Assembly (NCBI RefSeq): GCF_003852525.1
Contig: NZ_QAJL01000002.1
Location: 252,970 to 316,969 of the forward strand
Direction: 5' to 3'
From: Pedobacter sp. KBW06
GTDB taxonomy: Bacteria; Bacteroidota; Bacteroidia; Sphingobacteriales; Sphingobacteriaceae
DNA: 64,000 nucleotides
Numbering within the stretch: the first letter of the stretch is position 1; each line of letters opens with the position of its first letter. The translations under genes were made by a program, and so were the position numbers. This document shows positions 22,751 to 31,986 of this stretch, piece by piece. The notes below the pieces were generated by a model. That model made no database searches. It worked only from the letters and a program-made list of their open reading frames with translations, and had not been told where the DNA came from.

Positions 22751-25150
22751 TTATTTTCTTATTTCCGCTTTTGCTGTTTGCGCTAAGTTAGAAATAATCT
22801 TTTGCATCACCGCATCAATTTGCTTATCGGTTAAGGTCTGCTCCTCGTCTTGCAAAGTGAAATTCAAGGCATAAGATTTCTTCCCTTCAGGCAGCTTCTC
22901 CCCTACATACACATCGAACACTTGTACGCTCTTAATCAGCTTCTTCTCTGTTTTAAAAGCAATAGTTTTCAACTGATCAAAGGTCACATCTGTATCTACC
23001 AGCATTGATAAATCCCTTCTTACCGCAGGATATTTCGACACTTCTTTATTCACAATTTTATTCTTTCTGACAATGTCGAGTAATAAAGCCCAGTCAAAAT
23101 CGGCGTAAAACACCTCTTTATCCACATCCGCTTTCTTCCGGTCTGCAGTGGTAACCGCACCAAATGTAACGATCGCTTTATCCCCTCTGAAATACTTCAG
23201 CCCGTAAGCAAAATTATCGTCGCTCACATCCGCCGACTGGTAATTACTGATCCCCAAACGGCTGATGACTGCATCTACAGCAGCTTTCAAATGGTAGAAA
23301 CTTACCGGAGATACTTTATGGTTCCATTGCTCCGACTGATTTGATCCGGAGATCAGGATCAGCAGGCGCGGACGCTCCACATATTTTTCATTGATCAGGT
23401 GATAAGTTTTACCGAATTCATAAAACTTAATGTCTGCTGTTTTTCTGTTCTGGTTGTAAGCAACGCTTTCCAATGCCGGCATTAACAAGCCCTGACGCAT
23501 TACATTCAAATCAGAACTCAAAGGATTCAGGATCTGAACCGCTTCTTCAGGATTCTTAGAATAAGCACCTTTGGTTAGGGAGTTACACCAGATCTCCAAA
23601 AATCCGTTGGCAGTCAGCATATCCGCAATCACATGCTGTGTCTGCTCCACATCTGGTTTAGAAGTGTTAGACAGCGAAGCATTGATTTTACTTGGAATCG
23701 CAATCTTGTTATAACCATAGATCCTAAGCACTTCTTCTGTGATGTCACATTCACGCGTTACATCCACTTTATAGCTCGGCACCTTCAACGACAAACCTTC
23801 TGCGGTCTCCGCCACTACTTCAATACTTAAAGCAGTAATGATCTCCTTAATTTCTGCATGAGGGATCTCGGCACCAATCAGTTTATTGATGTTATTGTAA
23901 TTTACCTCCACATCGAAAGGAGCGACCGGAGACGGATAAACATCAGAGACTACAGAAGAGATTTCTCCACCTGCAAGTTCCTGAATCAATAAGGCCGCAC
24001 GTTTTAACGCAAAGATCGTCATTTCAGGATCTGTACCACGTTCATACCTGAAAGAAGCATCAGTCTTCAGGCCATGTCTTTTAGCCGTCTTACGTACTGT
24101 TTTGGCATCAAAATAAGCGCTTTCCAGGAATACCTTTGTGGTGTTTTCATTCACTCCTGAGTTCTTACCACCGAATACACCGGCAATACACATCGGCTCT
24201 TCTGCATTACAAATCATCACGTCTTCTGCAGACAGCTTGCGTTCTACCCCATCAAGTGTTACAAAAGGAGTTCCTTCTGCACATTTCTTAACGATGATTT
24301 GTCCGCCTTTAAGGCTATCCGCATCAAAAGCATGAAGCGGTTGCCCTAACTCATGCAATACGTAATTGGTAATGTCAACAATATTATTGATCGGACGAAT
24401 GCCGATTACTTTTAATTTATCCTGCAACCAGTCTGGCGAAGTTTTAACCGTAATTCCAGAAATGGAAACACTGCTATATCTTGGACATGCTTCCGAATCT
24501 TCCACACTTACTGCAATGTTCAACTGCTCATTTGCAGTTTTAAAAGCAGTAACATCAGGCATCGTCAATGGCGTGCGTAAATAAGCGGCCAAATCCCTGG
24601 CCACCCCTAAATGCGAAGCTGCATCAGCCCTGTTAGGGGTCAATCCGATTTCATACAGATAATCATCTTCCAGGTTGAAATAGGATTTAGCACTTAGCCC
24701 AATCTGTGTATCTTCAGGAAGCACCAAAATACCATCATGGGAAACTCCCAATCCGATTTCATCTTCCGCACAGATCATTCCTTCAGAAACTTCACCCCTG
24801 ATTTTAGACTTATTGATCTTAAATGGCTCGCCTTCATTCGGGTAAACAGTAGTACCTACGGTAGCCACTACAACCTTCTGACCAGCAGCCACATTAGGCG
24901 CACCGCAAACAATCTGGATGTTTTCCGCTCCGCCTACATTTACCGTAGTCACGCGTAAACGATCCGCATTAGGATGTTGTACACAGCTCAATACATGACC
25001 AATCACCAATCCTTCCAATCCGCCTGCAACGGCTTGTACCGTTTCCAGACTTTCTACTTCCAGGCCAATGTCGGTCAGGATAAGCGAAAGTTCTGCAGGA
25101 GTTTTATCAGTTGTCAGGAATTGTGTCAGCCACTTATATGATATCTTCAT
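22751..25150 (-). CDS. pheT: Phenylalanyl-tRNA synthetase beta subunit
   Basis: This 799-residue beta chain of the alpha2-beta2 PheRS charges tRNA-Phe and edits mischarged Tyr-tRNA. Visible parts are the N-terminal EMAP/tRNA-binding domain (about 40-150, LVIGHVLSCVQHPNADRLRV), the B3/B4 editing domain (about 200-400), the B5 domain, a catalytic-like core (KFYEFGKTYHL) and the C-terminal ferredoxin-fold anticodon-binding domain (VSKYPAVRRDLSMLVD). The length is typical. pheS is not adjacent, which is usual in Bacteroidota. It is the first gene of the minus-strand cluster leading to zapA. Confidence 0.97.
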   Translation of the reverse strand: MKISYKWLTQFLTTDKTPAELSLILTDIGLEVESLETVQAVAGGLEGLVIGHVLSCVQHPNADRLRVTTVNVGGAENIQIVCGAPNVAAGQKVVVATVGTTVYPNEGEPFKINKSKIRGEVSEGMICAEDEIGLGVSHDGILVLPEDTQIGLSAKSYFNLEDDYLYEIGLTPNRADAASHLGVARDLAAYLRTPLTMPDVTAFKTANEQLNIAVSVEDSEACPRYSSVSISGITVKTSPDWLQDKLKVIGIRPINNIVDITNYVLHELGQPLHAFDADSLKGGQIIVKKCAEGTPFVTLDGVERKLSAEDVMICNAEEPMCIAGVFGGKNSGVNENTTKVFLESAYFDAKTVRKTAKRHGLKTDASFRYERGTDPEMTIFALKRAALLIQELAGGEISSVVSDVYPSPVAPFDVEVNYNNINKLIGAEIPHAEIKEIITALSIEVVAETAEGLSLKVPSYKVDVTRECDITEEVLRIYGYNKIAIPSKINASLSNTSKPDVEQTQHVIADMLTANGFLEIWCNSLTKGAYSKNPEEAVQILNPLSSDLNVMRQGLLMPALESVAYNQNRKTADIKFYEFGKTYHLINEKYVERPRLLILISGSNQSEQWNHKVSPVSFYHLKAAVDAVISRLGISNYQSADVSDDNFAYGLKYFRGDKAIVTFGAVTTADRKKADVDKEVFYADFDWALLLDIVRKNKIVNKEVSKYPAVRRDLSMLVDTDVTFDQLKTIAFKTEKKLIKSVQVFDVYVGEKLPEGKKSYALNFTLQDEEQTLTDKQIDAVMQKIISNLAQTAKAEIRK

Positions 25151-25207
25151 GTTGTATGTTCAGTATAAAATGCAAAGATATAAAATAATGCCGTCGGAGT
25201 AAATGTC

Positions 25208-26044
25208 TTAGAAAGATAAACGGGCAATAATTGGTAAGTGGTCTGAAGGATAACGTAAATCCTTGCTGTCCGACAACACCCCAAACTTTTGAACCTTAAA
25301 ACCTTTGTTCACAAAGATGTAATCAATTTTATCCTTCAGGGGGCTGTCAAATTTAAAAGCGTTAAAAGTACCTACCGGACCATAAGCAGGTTCTACAGAA
25401 GCTTCTTTTGCATCAATAAGGAAAGATTTAATGGTGGCAATTGCTTCAGTTTCCGGAGTGACATTCAAGTCCCCGGTAAATACCACCGGCAGCTTTGGCG
25501 CGATCTCCTGTATTTTCCTTTTGAGGAGTTTTGCAGATTCGATTCTGGCCTGCACCCCGATATGATCATAATGGGTATTGAAGACCAAAAACTCCTTTTT
25601 ATTCTTTTTATCAAAAAGTCTCACCCAGGAACAAACCCTGTTCAATGCGGCATCCCATCCTTTAGACGGCTTTTCAGGGGTTTCTGATAACCAGAAAGTG
25701 CCTCCGTCTTTTTTGGTAAACCGGGATTTATCGAAGTAGATCGCCGAAAATTCCCCTGCACGCTTTCCATCGTCACGGCCCACACCTTCCATCGCATAAT
25801 TGGTATTTTCGAGTAATTCATCTACCTGCAGTGGTAAAGCTTCCTGAACACAGAGGATATCTGCATCATGAAAACGCACCAATGCCTTTACGTTATCTTT
25901 TCGTTTTGGCCAGGCATTTTCGCCATCAGAAGCTACATTTAAACGGATGTTATAGGAAATAATGTTAATTGCATTTTCCCTTTGTGCATTGGCCATTGAC
26001 ACCATCAACAGCAATACTAGACTTAACTGGATTACCTTTCTCAT
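25208..26044 (-). CDS. Exported endonuclease/exonuclease/phosphatase-family protein
   Basis: This 278-residue protein has signal peptide MRKVIQLSLVLLLMVSMANA and an EEP (DNase I-like) fold. The metal and catalytic motifs are in order: NIISYNIRLN, ILCVQEALP (Glu ligand), NTHYDHIG (His), TGDLNVTPET (Asp/Asn) and PSDHLPI (Asp-His). Family members cleave phosphodiesters in DNA, phosphoinositides or sphingomyelin. The exported location suggests nutrient scavenging from nucleic acids or lipids, but the substrate cannot be read. It is 26 nt downstream of radC on the same strand. Confidence 0.88.
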   Translation of the reverse strand: MRKVIQLSLVLLLMVSMANAQRENAINIISYNIRLNVASDGENAWPKRKDNVKALVRFHDADILCVQEALPLQVDELLENTNYAMEGVGRDDGKRAGEFSAIYFDKSRFTKKDGGTFWLSETPEKPSKGWDAALNRVCSWVRLFDKKNKKEFLVFNTHYDHIGVQARIESAKLLKRKIQEIAPKLPVVFTGDLNVTPETEAIATIKSFLIDAKEASVEPAYGPVGTFNAFKFDSPLKDKIDYIFVNKGFKVQKFGVLSDSKDLRYPSDHLPIIARLSF

Positions 26045-26070
26045 AAGAAGGGCAAATTACTGAATACAGG

Positions 26071-26772
26071 TTAAATTAAACCTTCATCATTGAAACTAAG
26101 ATAAGAATTGTTTGTAATAATTAAGTGATCAAGCACGTTCAGATCCAGCAGTTTTCCTGCAGTGATCAGCTTTCTGGTGAGGATCAGGTCTTCCTGACTG
26201 GGCTTTAAATTTCCGGAAGGATGGTTGTGTGCTAAAATGAGGTAAGCAGCATCGTGGTCCATCGCCACCTTAAAGATCACTTTGGGATCCGCTACAGTTC
26301 CTGACAAACCGCCCTTACTGATCTGATGTTTACTGATGACATGGTTTGCACGGTTCAGCAACAATACCCAGAACTCTTCATGCGGCAAATCAGTCAGCAC
26401 AGGATAAAACTGCTCATAGCTGTCTTTAGCATCTTTAATCTGAACGAATTTCAGTTCTGTAACCTCCTCTTTTCTCCTGCGCCCAAGCTCCAGGCCTGCA
26501 ACGATGGCAATCGCCTTTGCTACGCCTATTCCCCGGAAATTGGAAAGCTCTTTAACCGTTGCCCTCCCCAGTTTATCCAGGTCATTTTTATAGGCCGAAA
26601 GGATCCGTTTACTCAGGTCCACAGAGGTTTCTTCCAGATTACCGGAACCGATCAATACGGCAATCAATTCTGCATCGGTCAGGTGCCTCCTTCCGTATTG
26701 CATCAATTTCTCCCGGGGCCGGTCGGCCTCAGCCCATTGCTTGATTCCTATTTTCGGTTTGTATTTAGCCAT
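26071..26772 (-). CDS. radC: RadC family JAB1/MPN-type protein
   Basis: This 233-residue protein has an N-terminal HhH-like region (about 60-85, LSNFRGIGVAKAIAIVAGLE) and a C-terminal JAMM metalloprotease-like domain with the zinc motif AHNHPSGNLKPSQED. RadC was named for DNA repair, but that role was later withdrawn in E. coli; its substrate is unknown. The metal ligands are intact here. Its start codon lies 11 nt from the rpsT terminator. Confidence 0.93.
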   Translation of the reverse strand: MAKYKPKIGIKQWAEADRPREKLMQYGRRHLTDAELIAVLIGSGNLEETSVDLSKRILSAYKNDLDKLGRATVKELSNFRGIGVAKAIAIVAGLELGRRRKEEVTELKFVQIKDAKDSYEQFYPVLTDLPHEEFWVLLLNRANHVISKHQISKGGLSGTVADPKVIFKVAMDHDAAYLILAHNHPSGNLKPSQEDLILTRKLITAGKLLDLNVLDHLIITNNSYLSFNDEGLI

Positions 26773-26782
26773 AAATAAAAAA

Positions 26783-26810
26783 ACGGGATATGCAATTAAG
26801 CATATCCCGT
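26783..26810 (-). terminator. Terminator after rpsT
   Basis: A perfect 11-bp stem ACGGGATATGC / GCATATCCCGT with a 6-nt loop, followed on the minus strand by seven T. It lies 22 nt past the rpsT stop and just upstream of the radC start codon. Confidence 0.92.
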
Positions 26811-26832
26811 CTATAATATTGTAAAGCTATAT

Positions 26833-27087
26833 TTAATTTAAGCCATTAACAAATTTAGTTAACTTCGATTTGTTGTTAGCTGCTTTGTTCTTGTGAATAA
26901 CATTTTTCTTAGCCAAACGATCTAACATAGAAATTACTTTCGGTAATAATTCTTGTCCAGTTTTCTTGTCTTCAGCAGCACGTAACCTTTTGATAAAAGT
27001 ACGGGTTGTTTTAGCTTGATATCTGTTACGTAAACGTTTAGTTGCGTTTGCTCTAATTCTTTTTAATGAAGATTTATGATTTGCCAT
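26833..27087 (-). CDS. rpsT: 30S ribosomal protein S20
   Basis: This 84-residue highly basic helical protein begins MANHKSSLKRIRANATKRLR and contains VIHKNKAANNKSKLTKFVNG, the S20 signature that binds the 16S rRNA 5' domain. It is a single-gene unit with a clear promoter (27183-27214) and a leader of about 90 nt, closed by a strong terminator. Confidence 0.97.
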   Translation of the reverse strand: MANHKSSLKRIRANATKRLRNRYQAKTTRTFIKRLRAAEDKKTGQELLPKVISMLDRLAKKNVIHKNKAANNKSKLTKFVNGLN

Positions 27088-27182
27088 TTTTCAATATTAT
27101 AATATTCCTTTTAAAGCTTTCAAGACTATTGGGTACAATCCCAACCGCTACCAGCCTTTTGTTTTCCATTTTTTTCGGACTG

Positions 27183-27214
27183 CAAATATAGAATTAATGT
27201 TTTTAATATGCAAA
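27183..27214 (-). promoter_or_regulatory. rpsT promoter
   Basis: On the minus strand the -7 element TATATTTG lies at 27190-27183 and a -33 TTTG at 27214-27211, 20 nt apart. The predicted start is near 27176, giving a leader of about 90 nt with a small TTGGG / CCCAA hairpin at 27129-27144. Confidence 0.7.
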
Positions 27215-27344
27215 ATGAAGTCGCAAATATTTTTAATAAATCTTAAATATTGATTTATAGTGTTTTAATAAATCAGGACTACTGTACTACAGCCCCTCTG
27301 CAGAACTGCCTGCTTTGCATTCACAACAAACAAAATAATTCTTT

Positions 27345-28181
27345 TTAACCAGGTTTCCCGGGAAGGTCATCCAGTTTCTTTTTAAGGACCTCATATTCCT
27401 TTTCGAGATGCCGGAAGGCTTTAGTGTCCATATGTGCACCTCCATCCAGATGCATTAATCTATAATAATCCGCTTCTACCCGATCAAATCGTTCCTTTAC
27501 TTCCAGGTACTTCTTCTTTTTAGACTTTTCTTCGGAACTTTCCATTTCACCGTTAAGGTTGCCCACATATACGCTATCTGAAATGTGCTTACCATCGGCT
27601 GATTTAAAGCACAAATACGCTTCTATGGGTTCATCCAGCCATTCTTTATCCATTTCAATAAAACGACTTCCCTCTTCTCTTCTCGCCGCATTAAGAAAAG
27701 ATTTCGCCTTTTTTCTTAGTGGGTGATACAACATAATCATCACACTGTCGTCCAGCCCGTAATTAAAATCCAAACGGCCCGGGTCCCAGCTGATCAATAC
27801 ACCTGTATCTGTTTTCCTTAACTGAATGTCCTTTGCTACCGGCAAATCACCCTTGCTCAGGATCACCTTGCTATAATTAACGCTGATGTTGGGGTATTCG
27901 CCCTGAAGCGCCCCTTTCTTATTATAGGAAGTGGCCAGATTAAAGGCATTTTTAACTGTACCGGCAGCCTCCAGCGCAAAACCAACATTGATAAAACCTT
28001 TCATGCACCTTAGAAGCGCCATGGTCACTGCCATCGACTGCCGATTCCCCAACTGATTTCTGCTCGGTTTACCAGGATCACCAATCGTACGGCTTACATT
28101 CTGCCCGTTTAACACATAGCAAACAATATTGCCGATTTTTCCATTAGGATGACCAAAAAGGCCGTTTTTATTAGTCGCCAT
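27345..28181 (-). CDS. DUF6266 family protein
   Basis: This protein has 278 residues from the ATG at 28181. That start gives MATNKNGLFGHPNGKIGNIV, the typical DUF6266 opening, while a longer frame from 28208 adds nine unlikely residues. Other family-like segments are VSRTIGDPGKPSRNQLGNRQ and a beta-rich middle (VLISWDPGRLDFNYGLDDSV). The C-terminal 60 residues are charged and helical. There is no signal peptide. Many Bacteroidota carry several paralogues of unknown function. It stands alone between rpsT and purN with 257-nt and 265-nt flanks. Confidence 0.85.
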   Translation of the reverse strand: MATNKNGLFGHPNGKIGNIVCYVLNGQNVSRTIGDPGKPSRNQLGNRQSMAVTMALLRCMKGFINVGFALEAAGTVKNAFNLATSYNKKGALQGEYPNISVNYSKVILSKGDLPVAKDIQLRKTDTGVLISWDPGRLDFNYGLDDSVMIMLYHPLRKKAKSFLNAARREEGSRFIEMDKEWLDEPIEAYLCFKSADGKHISDSVYVGNLNGEMESSEEKSKKKKYLEVKERFDRVEADYYRLMHLDGGAHMDTKAFRHLEKEYEVLKKKLDDLPGKPG

Positions 28182-28446
28182 AGCTAAACGTCTAAGCAAG
28201 ATACTCACAATTCAAAGCTTAATACAGACACTAACATCAGCTCATTCCCTTTTTATATTTCTTAAAATACCGGGAATTCCGGTATTGATGCAATCCCGCA
28301 CAATTCAAACCCCATATATCCTTACTAAATGATACAAAAAGCAATAAAAATCTTCAGATGAATGCTTAAAATGCTACTTTTGACAAAGATCACCGGCCCA
28401 TAAACACCGGTGAAGCCAGCTTGAGTTCATAAATCAACCAGCACAG

Positions 28447-29025
28447 ATGAAAAAACGTATCGCCATATTTGCTTCAGGTTCAGGCTCCAATGCCCAAAAA
28501 CTGATGGAACATTTTAAACGTAGTCCTGAAGTAGAGATCGCACTGGTACTCACCAACAATCCGGATGCCTACGTCTTGCAACGTGCAGACAACTTCGAAA
28601 TTCCTTCTCATATTTTCGACAGGAATGAATTTTATCATACCGATCACATCTTAGACCTGCTCAAAAATCTGGAAGTAGACCTCATTGTACTTGCAGGCTT
28701 TTTATGGCTGATCCCTAAAAAACTGATCCACGAGTACCCTGGACGCATCATCAATATCCATCCTGCGATCCTGCCCAAATTTGGAGGAAAAGGAATGTAT
28801 GGAGATCATGTGCATAAAGCCGTTATGGAAGCGAAAGAAACTGAAGGCGGTATCACCATTCATTATGTGAACGAGAATTATGACGAAGGAGAGTATATTT
28901 ATCAGGCAAAATACCGCATCGATAAAGAGGACAACCTGGAGTTGATTAAATTCAAAGGGCAGCAACTGGAACACCAGCACTACCCTCGTATTGTAGAAAC
29001 CATTATCAAAAAGATAAAAAAATAA
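28447..29025 (+). CDS. purN: Phosphoribosylglycinamide formyltransferase
   Basis: This 192-residue GAR transformylase carries out step 3 of purine synthesis using 10-formyl-THF. It has the N-terminal phosphate-binding loop FASGSGSNAQKL, the core INIHPAILPKF with N103 and H105, and D146 in NYDEGEYIY, the catalytic Asn-His-Asp set. The length is normal. A -7 element TACTTTTG lies at 28375-28382, about 65 nt upstream. It is not in an operon with purH, which lies 11 kb away. Confidence 0.95.
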   Translation: MKKRIAIFASGSGSNAQKLMEHFKRSPEVEIALVLTNNPDAYVLQRADNFEIPSHIFDRNEFYHTDHILDLLKNLEVDLIVLAGFLWLIPKKLIHEYPGRIINIHPAILPKFGGKGMYGDHVHKAVMEAKETEGGITIHYVNENYDEGEYIYQAKYRIDKEDNLELIKFKGQQLEHQHYPRIVETIIKKIKK

Positions 29026-29030
29026 ACTGA

Positions 29031-29059
29031 ACTTGAAGTCGACAAAGACGACTTCAAGT
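29031..29059 (+). terminator. Terminator between purN and phospholipase C
   Basis: A perfect 11-bp stem ACTTGAAGTCG / CGACTTCAAGT with a 7-nt loop in the 47-nt gap between the convergent genes. It has no strong T run on either side, so it may act weakly for both. Confidence 0.65.
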
Positions 29060-29072
29060 CTGCATTACATTG

Positions 29073-31616
29073 CTATTTTGAACTCCTGCCCATCACAGGA
29101 TCACTAAAGCTTTCTGCGCCAGTTTCTACTCTGCCAGCAAAACGCTGCTCAAATGCTGCATTCCCTTCAATGGTTACACTGGTATCATACCAACCATAAC
29201 TTTTACCGGCAGCAACAACCCACAACAGAACTTGTCCCGGCTCAATACTTTTTTTAACTTCCCCATTACCGTAGCCATGGTCCTTAATGATTAAGGTATA
29301 GGCTTTAGATGGATCTTGATTTCTGATTTTCAGCAATACATTTCCGCTCAGCTTTACACCCAGCTTTTCATATTCCACCAGCATGCTTATTGAAGCCTCC
29401 TGAGCTGAACCTTTATATGATCTGAAAAAACCATTTGGGCCATTTACCAGAAGCTGATAGTTCGCAGCCTCAAAAGCTGTGACCGGCCATTTGTAAGTCA
29501 GCTCATCCCCCGCGATCAGTCCAAAAGACCAATTTCTGCAAACCTCAGCTCCTGATCTGGATAAAGCATCCTGAAACTTGCCCGGTGCCACAACCGTAAA
29601 CGGTGCTCCTGCCGACTTCGCGCCAAAGATCGTATTGCCAGCCGCAAACCTGATTTCAAAAGATTGCCGGTCTGCACTTAGCTGACCATTGACATGCAAT
29701 TCATATGGCAGTGCACATGAGGGCCGGATTCCCTTTTCCTGCTGAGGCACTACGTTCTGATTTATTGGGTCCTGAATAAACCCGGCAATATCGGCCTCCG
29801 TCAGCTTTTTGAAACCATTTGGTTCTGCTTTAAACTTTGCATTGTAAATGTCTTCCACAAAATCATTTCGCTGCAGAAAATTAATCTGATCTTTTTTAGT
29901 TCCGTTATAAGGTGCAAATACGGAGGTCAAATCTCCACATACCGCTCTTCTCCATTTGCTGATGTTTTCGATATGGAGGTTCTTGTTGAGTTTTTTATTG
30001 AAGAATGTTTCCAGAAACTGCAAGGTAGAAGTATGGTCAAAAACTTCAGAACAAACCCTTCCGCCCCTGCTCCATGGAGACGCAATGAGCATCGGCACCC
30101 TGAATCCAAGCCCTATTGGTGCTTCACGGGCAGCTTTTTCAGGAATGCCCTGTTTCAATTCATTTGCCAGCCGGACATATTCTATCTCGGTATCAATACC
30201 TTTTGAAACCAGGCCTGTTTCCGGAATTTTAGCATCGGGAATAGAGAACGGAGGAACATGGTCAAAATAACCGTCATTTTCATCGTAGGTGGTAATGAAG
30301 ATGGTCTTCTTCCATACCTCCGGATTTTTGGTCAGGATATCCAAAATCTCCGAAACATACCATGCCCCGTACCAGGGTGCACTTGGGTGATCGGAAAAAT
30401 TCTGTGGCCCTGCCAGCCAGGAAACTGCCGGCAATTTACCGGTATTTGCATCCGTTCTGAACTGATACAACACATCCCCTTTTGGAACAGTCAATTCCCT
30501 TTTAGTACTTCCATCGCTATAACTCAGTGTAGTAACATCACGGTAATCCGGATCGCCGGTATTGGTTACAAAAGCATTTTTAAATAAACGTTTTTGCTGA
30601 TCCGATAATTTATCATATGCTTCCTGGCTCCATTTTTTCAATTCAGAAGCGGCGTTATCTAAAGCGGCCAACTTTTTCGTAAGGTCTTTCTTGATTTTTT
30701 CTGCAGCCGCATCACTGGAAGGGCTCTCCTCCTGCAGTTTGTTGATTTCACCGGGAAGCGTTTCCATCAATTTTTGCAGGTTCGCCACATAACGGGACGA
30801 AAACTTAACATTGTAAGCGGCAAAAAACTCCAATAAATTACAACCAAAATTAGCAAGCCAAGCCCTTTCCTCTCCTTTATAACCACCACCACAGCTCAGG
30901 TCATTCTGATAAAATTTCCAGCTGATGTCGTTTTCTTCCAATAATTCAGGAAAGGCCTTCCAGGGAAGTTTTCCATAACTGAAATCGTCATTTCTAATGT
31001 TTACTTTTTGCAGGCCATCCAGCTGATAAGAAACTTTACCTGTCCAGAAAAACGACCTGTTTGGGGTTGTACTGGTCATTGCCGAACAGAAGTTCTGATC
31101 ACAAACCGTAAAAGCATCAGCCATTGCATAATTGAAAGGCAGATCTTCCCTGGTATAATGTCCCAGCGTTAATGGCATATCACTATATTTTTTATTACCG
31201 GATCTCTTCGCGGTTAGCCATTTGTCATACTTTCCCTGATGATAAGCATCCACTTGGCTTGCCCTTGAATGGGGCAGATCTCCCATCCAGGTCACTTTAG
31301 AATCTTTGATATTTAAACGGAATGGCGCATAGGTTTCGCCCGCTGCATTGGTTTGCATCCATACCGGCTTCTGGTCAGGAAGCCTGATGGCACGGGGATC
31401 ATTGAATCCACGCACCCCCTGCAAGGTACCAAAACAGTGGTCGAAAGACCTGTTTTCCTGCATCAGGATCACAATATGCTCTGCATCAAGAAAGCTGCTT
31501 CCTAATTTTGGATCAATGGCCAGGGCCCTTTGTATTGAGGCCGGTAACATTGCCGACAGTCCCGCTGCCCCGGATAATAAAAGGGATTTTCTAATAAATT
31601 CTCTTCTTGATTCCAT
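29073..31616 (-). CDS. Phosphocholine-specific phospholipase C (Tat-exported)
   Basis: This 847-residue enzyme releases phosphocholine from phosphatidylcholine or sphingomyelin. The N-terminus MESRREFIRKSLLLSGAAG is a twin-arginine signal (RR at 4-5). The phosphoesterase domain (about 40-560) shows HIVILMQENRSFDHCFGTLQ, MTSTTPNRSFFWTG, TTYDENDGYFDHVPP and FDHTSTLQFLETFF, the metal and nucleophile motifs of the PlcH/AcpA family. Two C-terminal DUF756-type beta domains follow (about 650-847), as in bacterial PC-PLC. It is divergent from a SusCD operon across a 370-nt spacer with an 11-bp phased array. In many bacteria such enzymes are induced by phosphate starvation; that regulation is inferred here. 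Confidence 0.93.
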   Translation of the reverse strand: MESRREFIRKSLLLSGAAGLSAMLPASIQRALAIDPKLGSSFLDAEHIVILMQENRSFDHCFGTLQGVRGFNDPRAIRLPDQKPVWMQTNAAGETYAPFRLNIKDSKVTWMGDLPHSRASQVDAYHQGKYDKWLTAKRSGNKKYSDMPLTLGHYTREDLPFNYAMADAFTVCDQNFCSAMTSTTPNRSFFWTGKVSYQLDGLQKVNIRNDDFSYGKLPWKAFPELLEENDISWKFYQNDLSCGGGYKGEERAWLANFGCNLLEFFAAYNVKFSSRYVANLQKLMETLPGEINKLQEESPSSDAAAEKIKKDLTKKLAALDNAASELKKWSQEAYDKLSDQQKRLFKNAFVTNTGDPDYRDVTTLSYSDGSTKRELTVPKGDVLYQFRTDANTGKLPAVSWLAGPQNFSDHPSAPWYGAWYVSEILDILTKNPEVWKKTIFITTYDENDGYFDHVPPFSIPDAKIPETGLVSKGIDTEIEYVRLANELKQGIPEKAAREAPIGLGFRVPMLIASPWSRGGRVCSEVFDHTSTLQFLETFFNKKLNKNLHIENISKWRRAVCGDLTSVFAPYNGTKKDQINFLQRNDFVEDIYNAKFKAEPNGFKKLTEADIAGFIQDPINQNVVPQQEKGIRPSCALPYELHVNGQLSADRQSFEIRFAAGNTIFGAKSAGAPFTVVAPGKFQDALSRSGAEVCRNWSFGLIAGDELTYKWPVTAFEAANYQLLVNGPNGFFRSYKGSAQEASISMLVEYEKLGVKLSGNVLLKIRNQDPSKAYTLIIKDHGYGNGEVKKSIEPGQVLLWVVAAGKSYGWYDTSVTIEGNAAFEQRFAGRVETGAESFSDPVMGRSSK

Positions 31617-31986
31617 GAATGATGCTGATGTGATTGGTCTCTGACCGGTTTTAATAATTCGCCTAATGTCCCACTCTGAAATGACGGATCAATGTATTCC
31701 ATATAAAATTAATGTTATTTTTTTATAAGCCGAAAGGAGTCAAACGGAGGCTTTCAGAATATTGCTAAATCAGTTTAAAGCCATGGTTTAACTTAATCAA
31801 TGTTTAACATCCGCTTAATGATGTAGCCTTCATCTTTGCAACAAATCCAGAAAATTCGAAACGAACAAAATATGCTCTGTTGTTTGAACGCTGCGAAAGC
31901 CGCTGAAAAACAATTGGGAAAAGAATAATTATCGGCATTGCCAAGCCAAACTACGACAAACAAAAACGACCAAAACAAATCGCATT
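31617..31986. other. 370-nt divergent promoter region (PLC / SusC operon)
   Basis: This spacer separates the phospholipase C gene from the SusC gene. It holds the three-motif phased array at 31793-31818 and a -7-like CATCTTTG at 31831-31838 facing SusC. No consensus -7 element facing phospholipase C was found. The short ORFs in the spacer do not look coding. Confidence 0.6.
31793..31838 (+). promoter_or_regulatory. 11-bp phased operator and -7-like element upstream of SusC
   Basis: TTAA begins at 31793, 31804 and 31815, exactly 11 bp apart, in units ACTTAATCAAT, GTTTAACATCC and GCTTAATGATG. The middle unit shares the TAACAT core with the TonB receptor arrays and points toward SusC. CATCTTTG (one mismatch to TAnnTTTG) follows after 12 nt, close to the 11-nt spacing of two other arrays. 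The SusC leader would be about 140 nt. Confidence 0.6.

Noticed and set aside
31793..31978. 61-codon minus-strand frame in the phospholipase C / SusC spacer
   Set aside because: It overlaps the phased operator and predicted promoter and has no domain or start signal, so the regulatory reading explains the stretch better.
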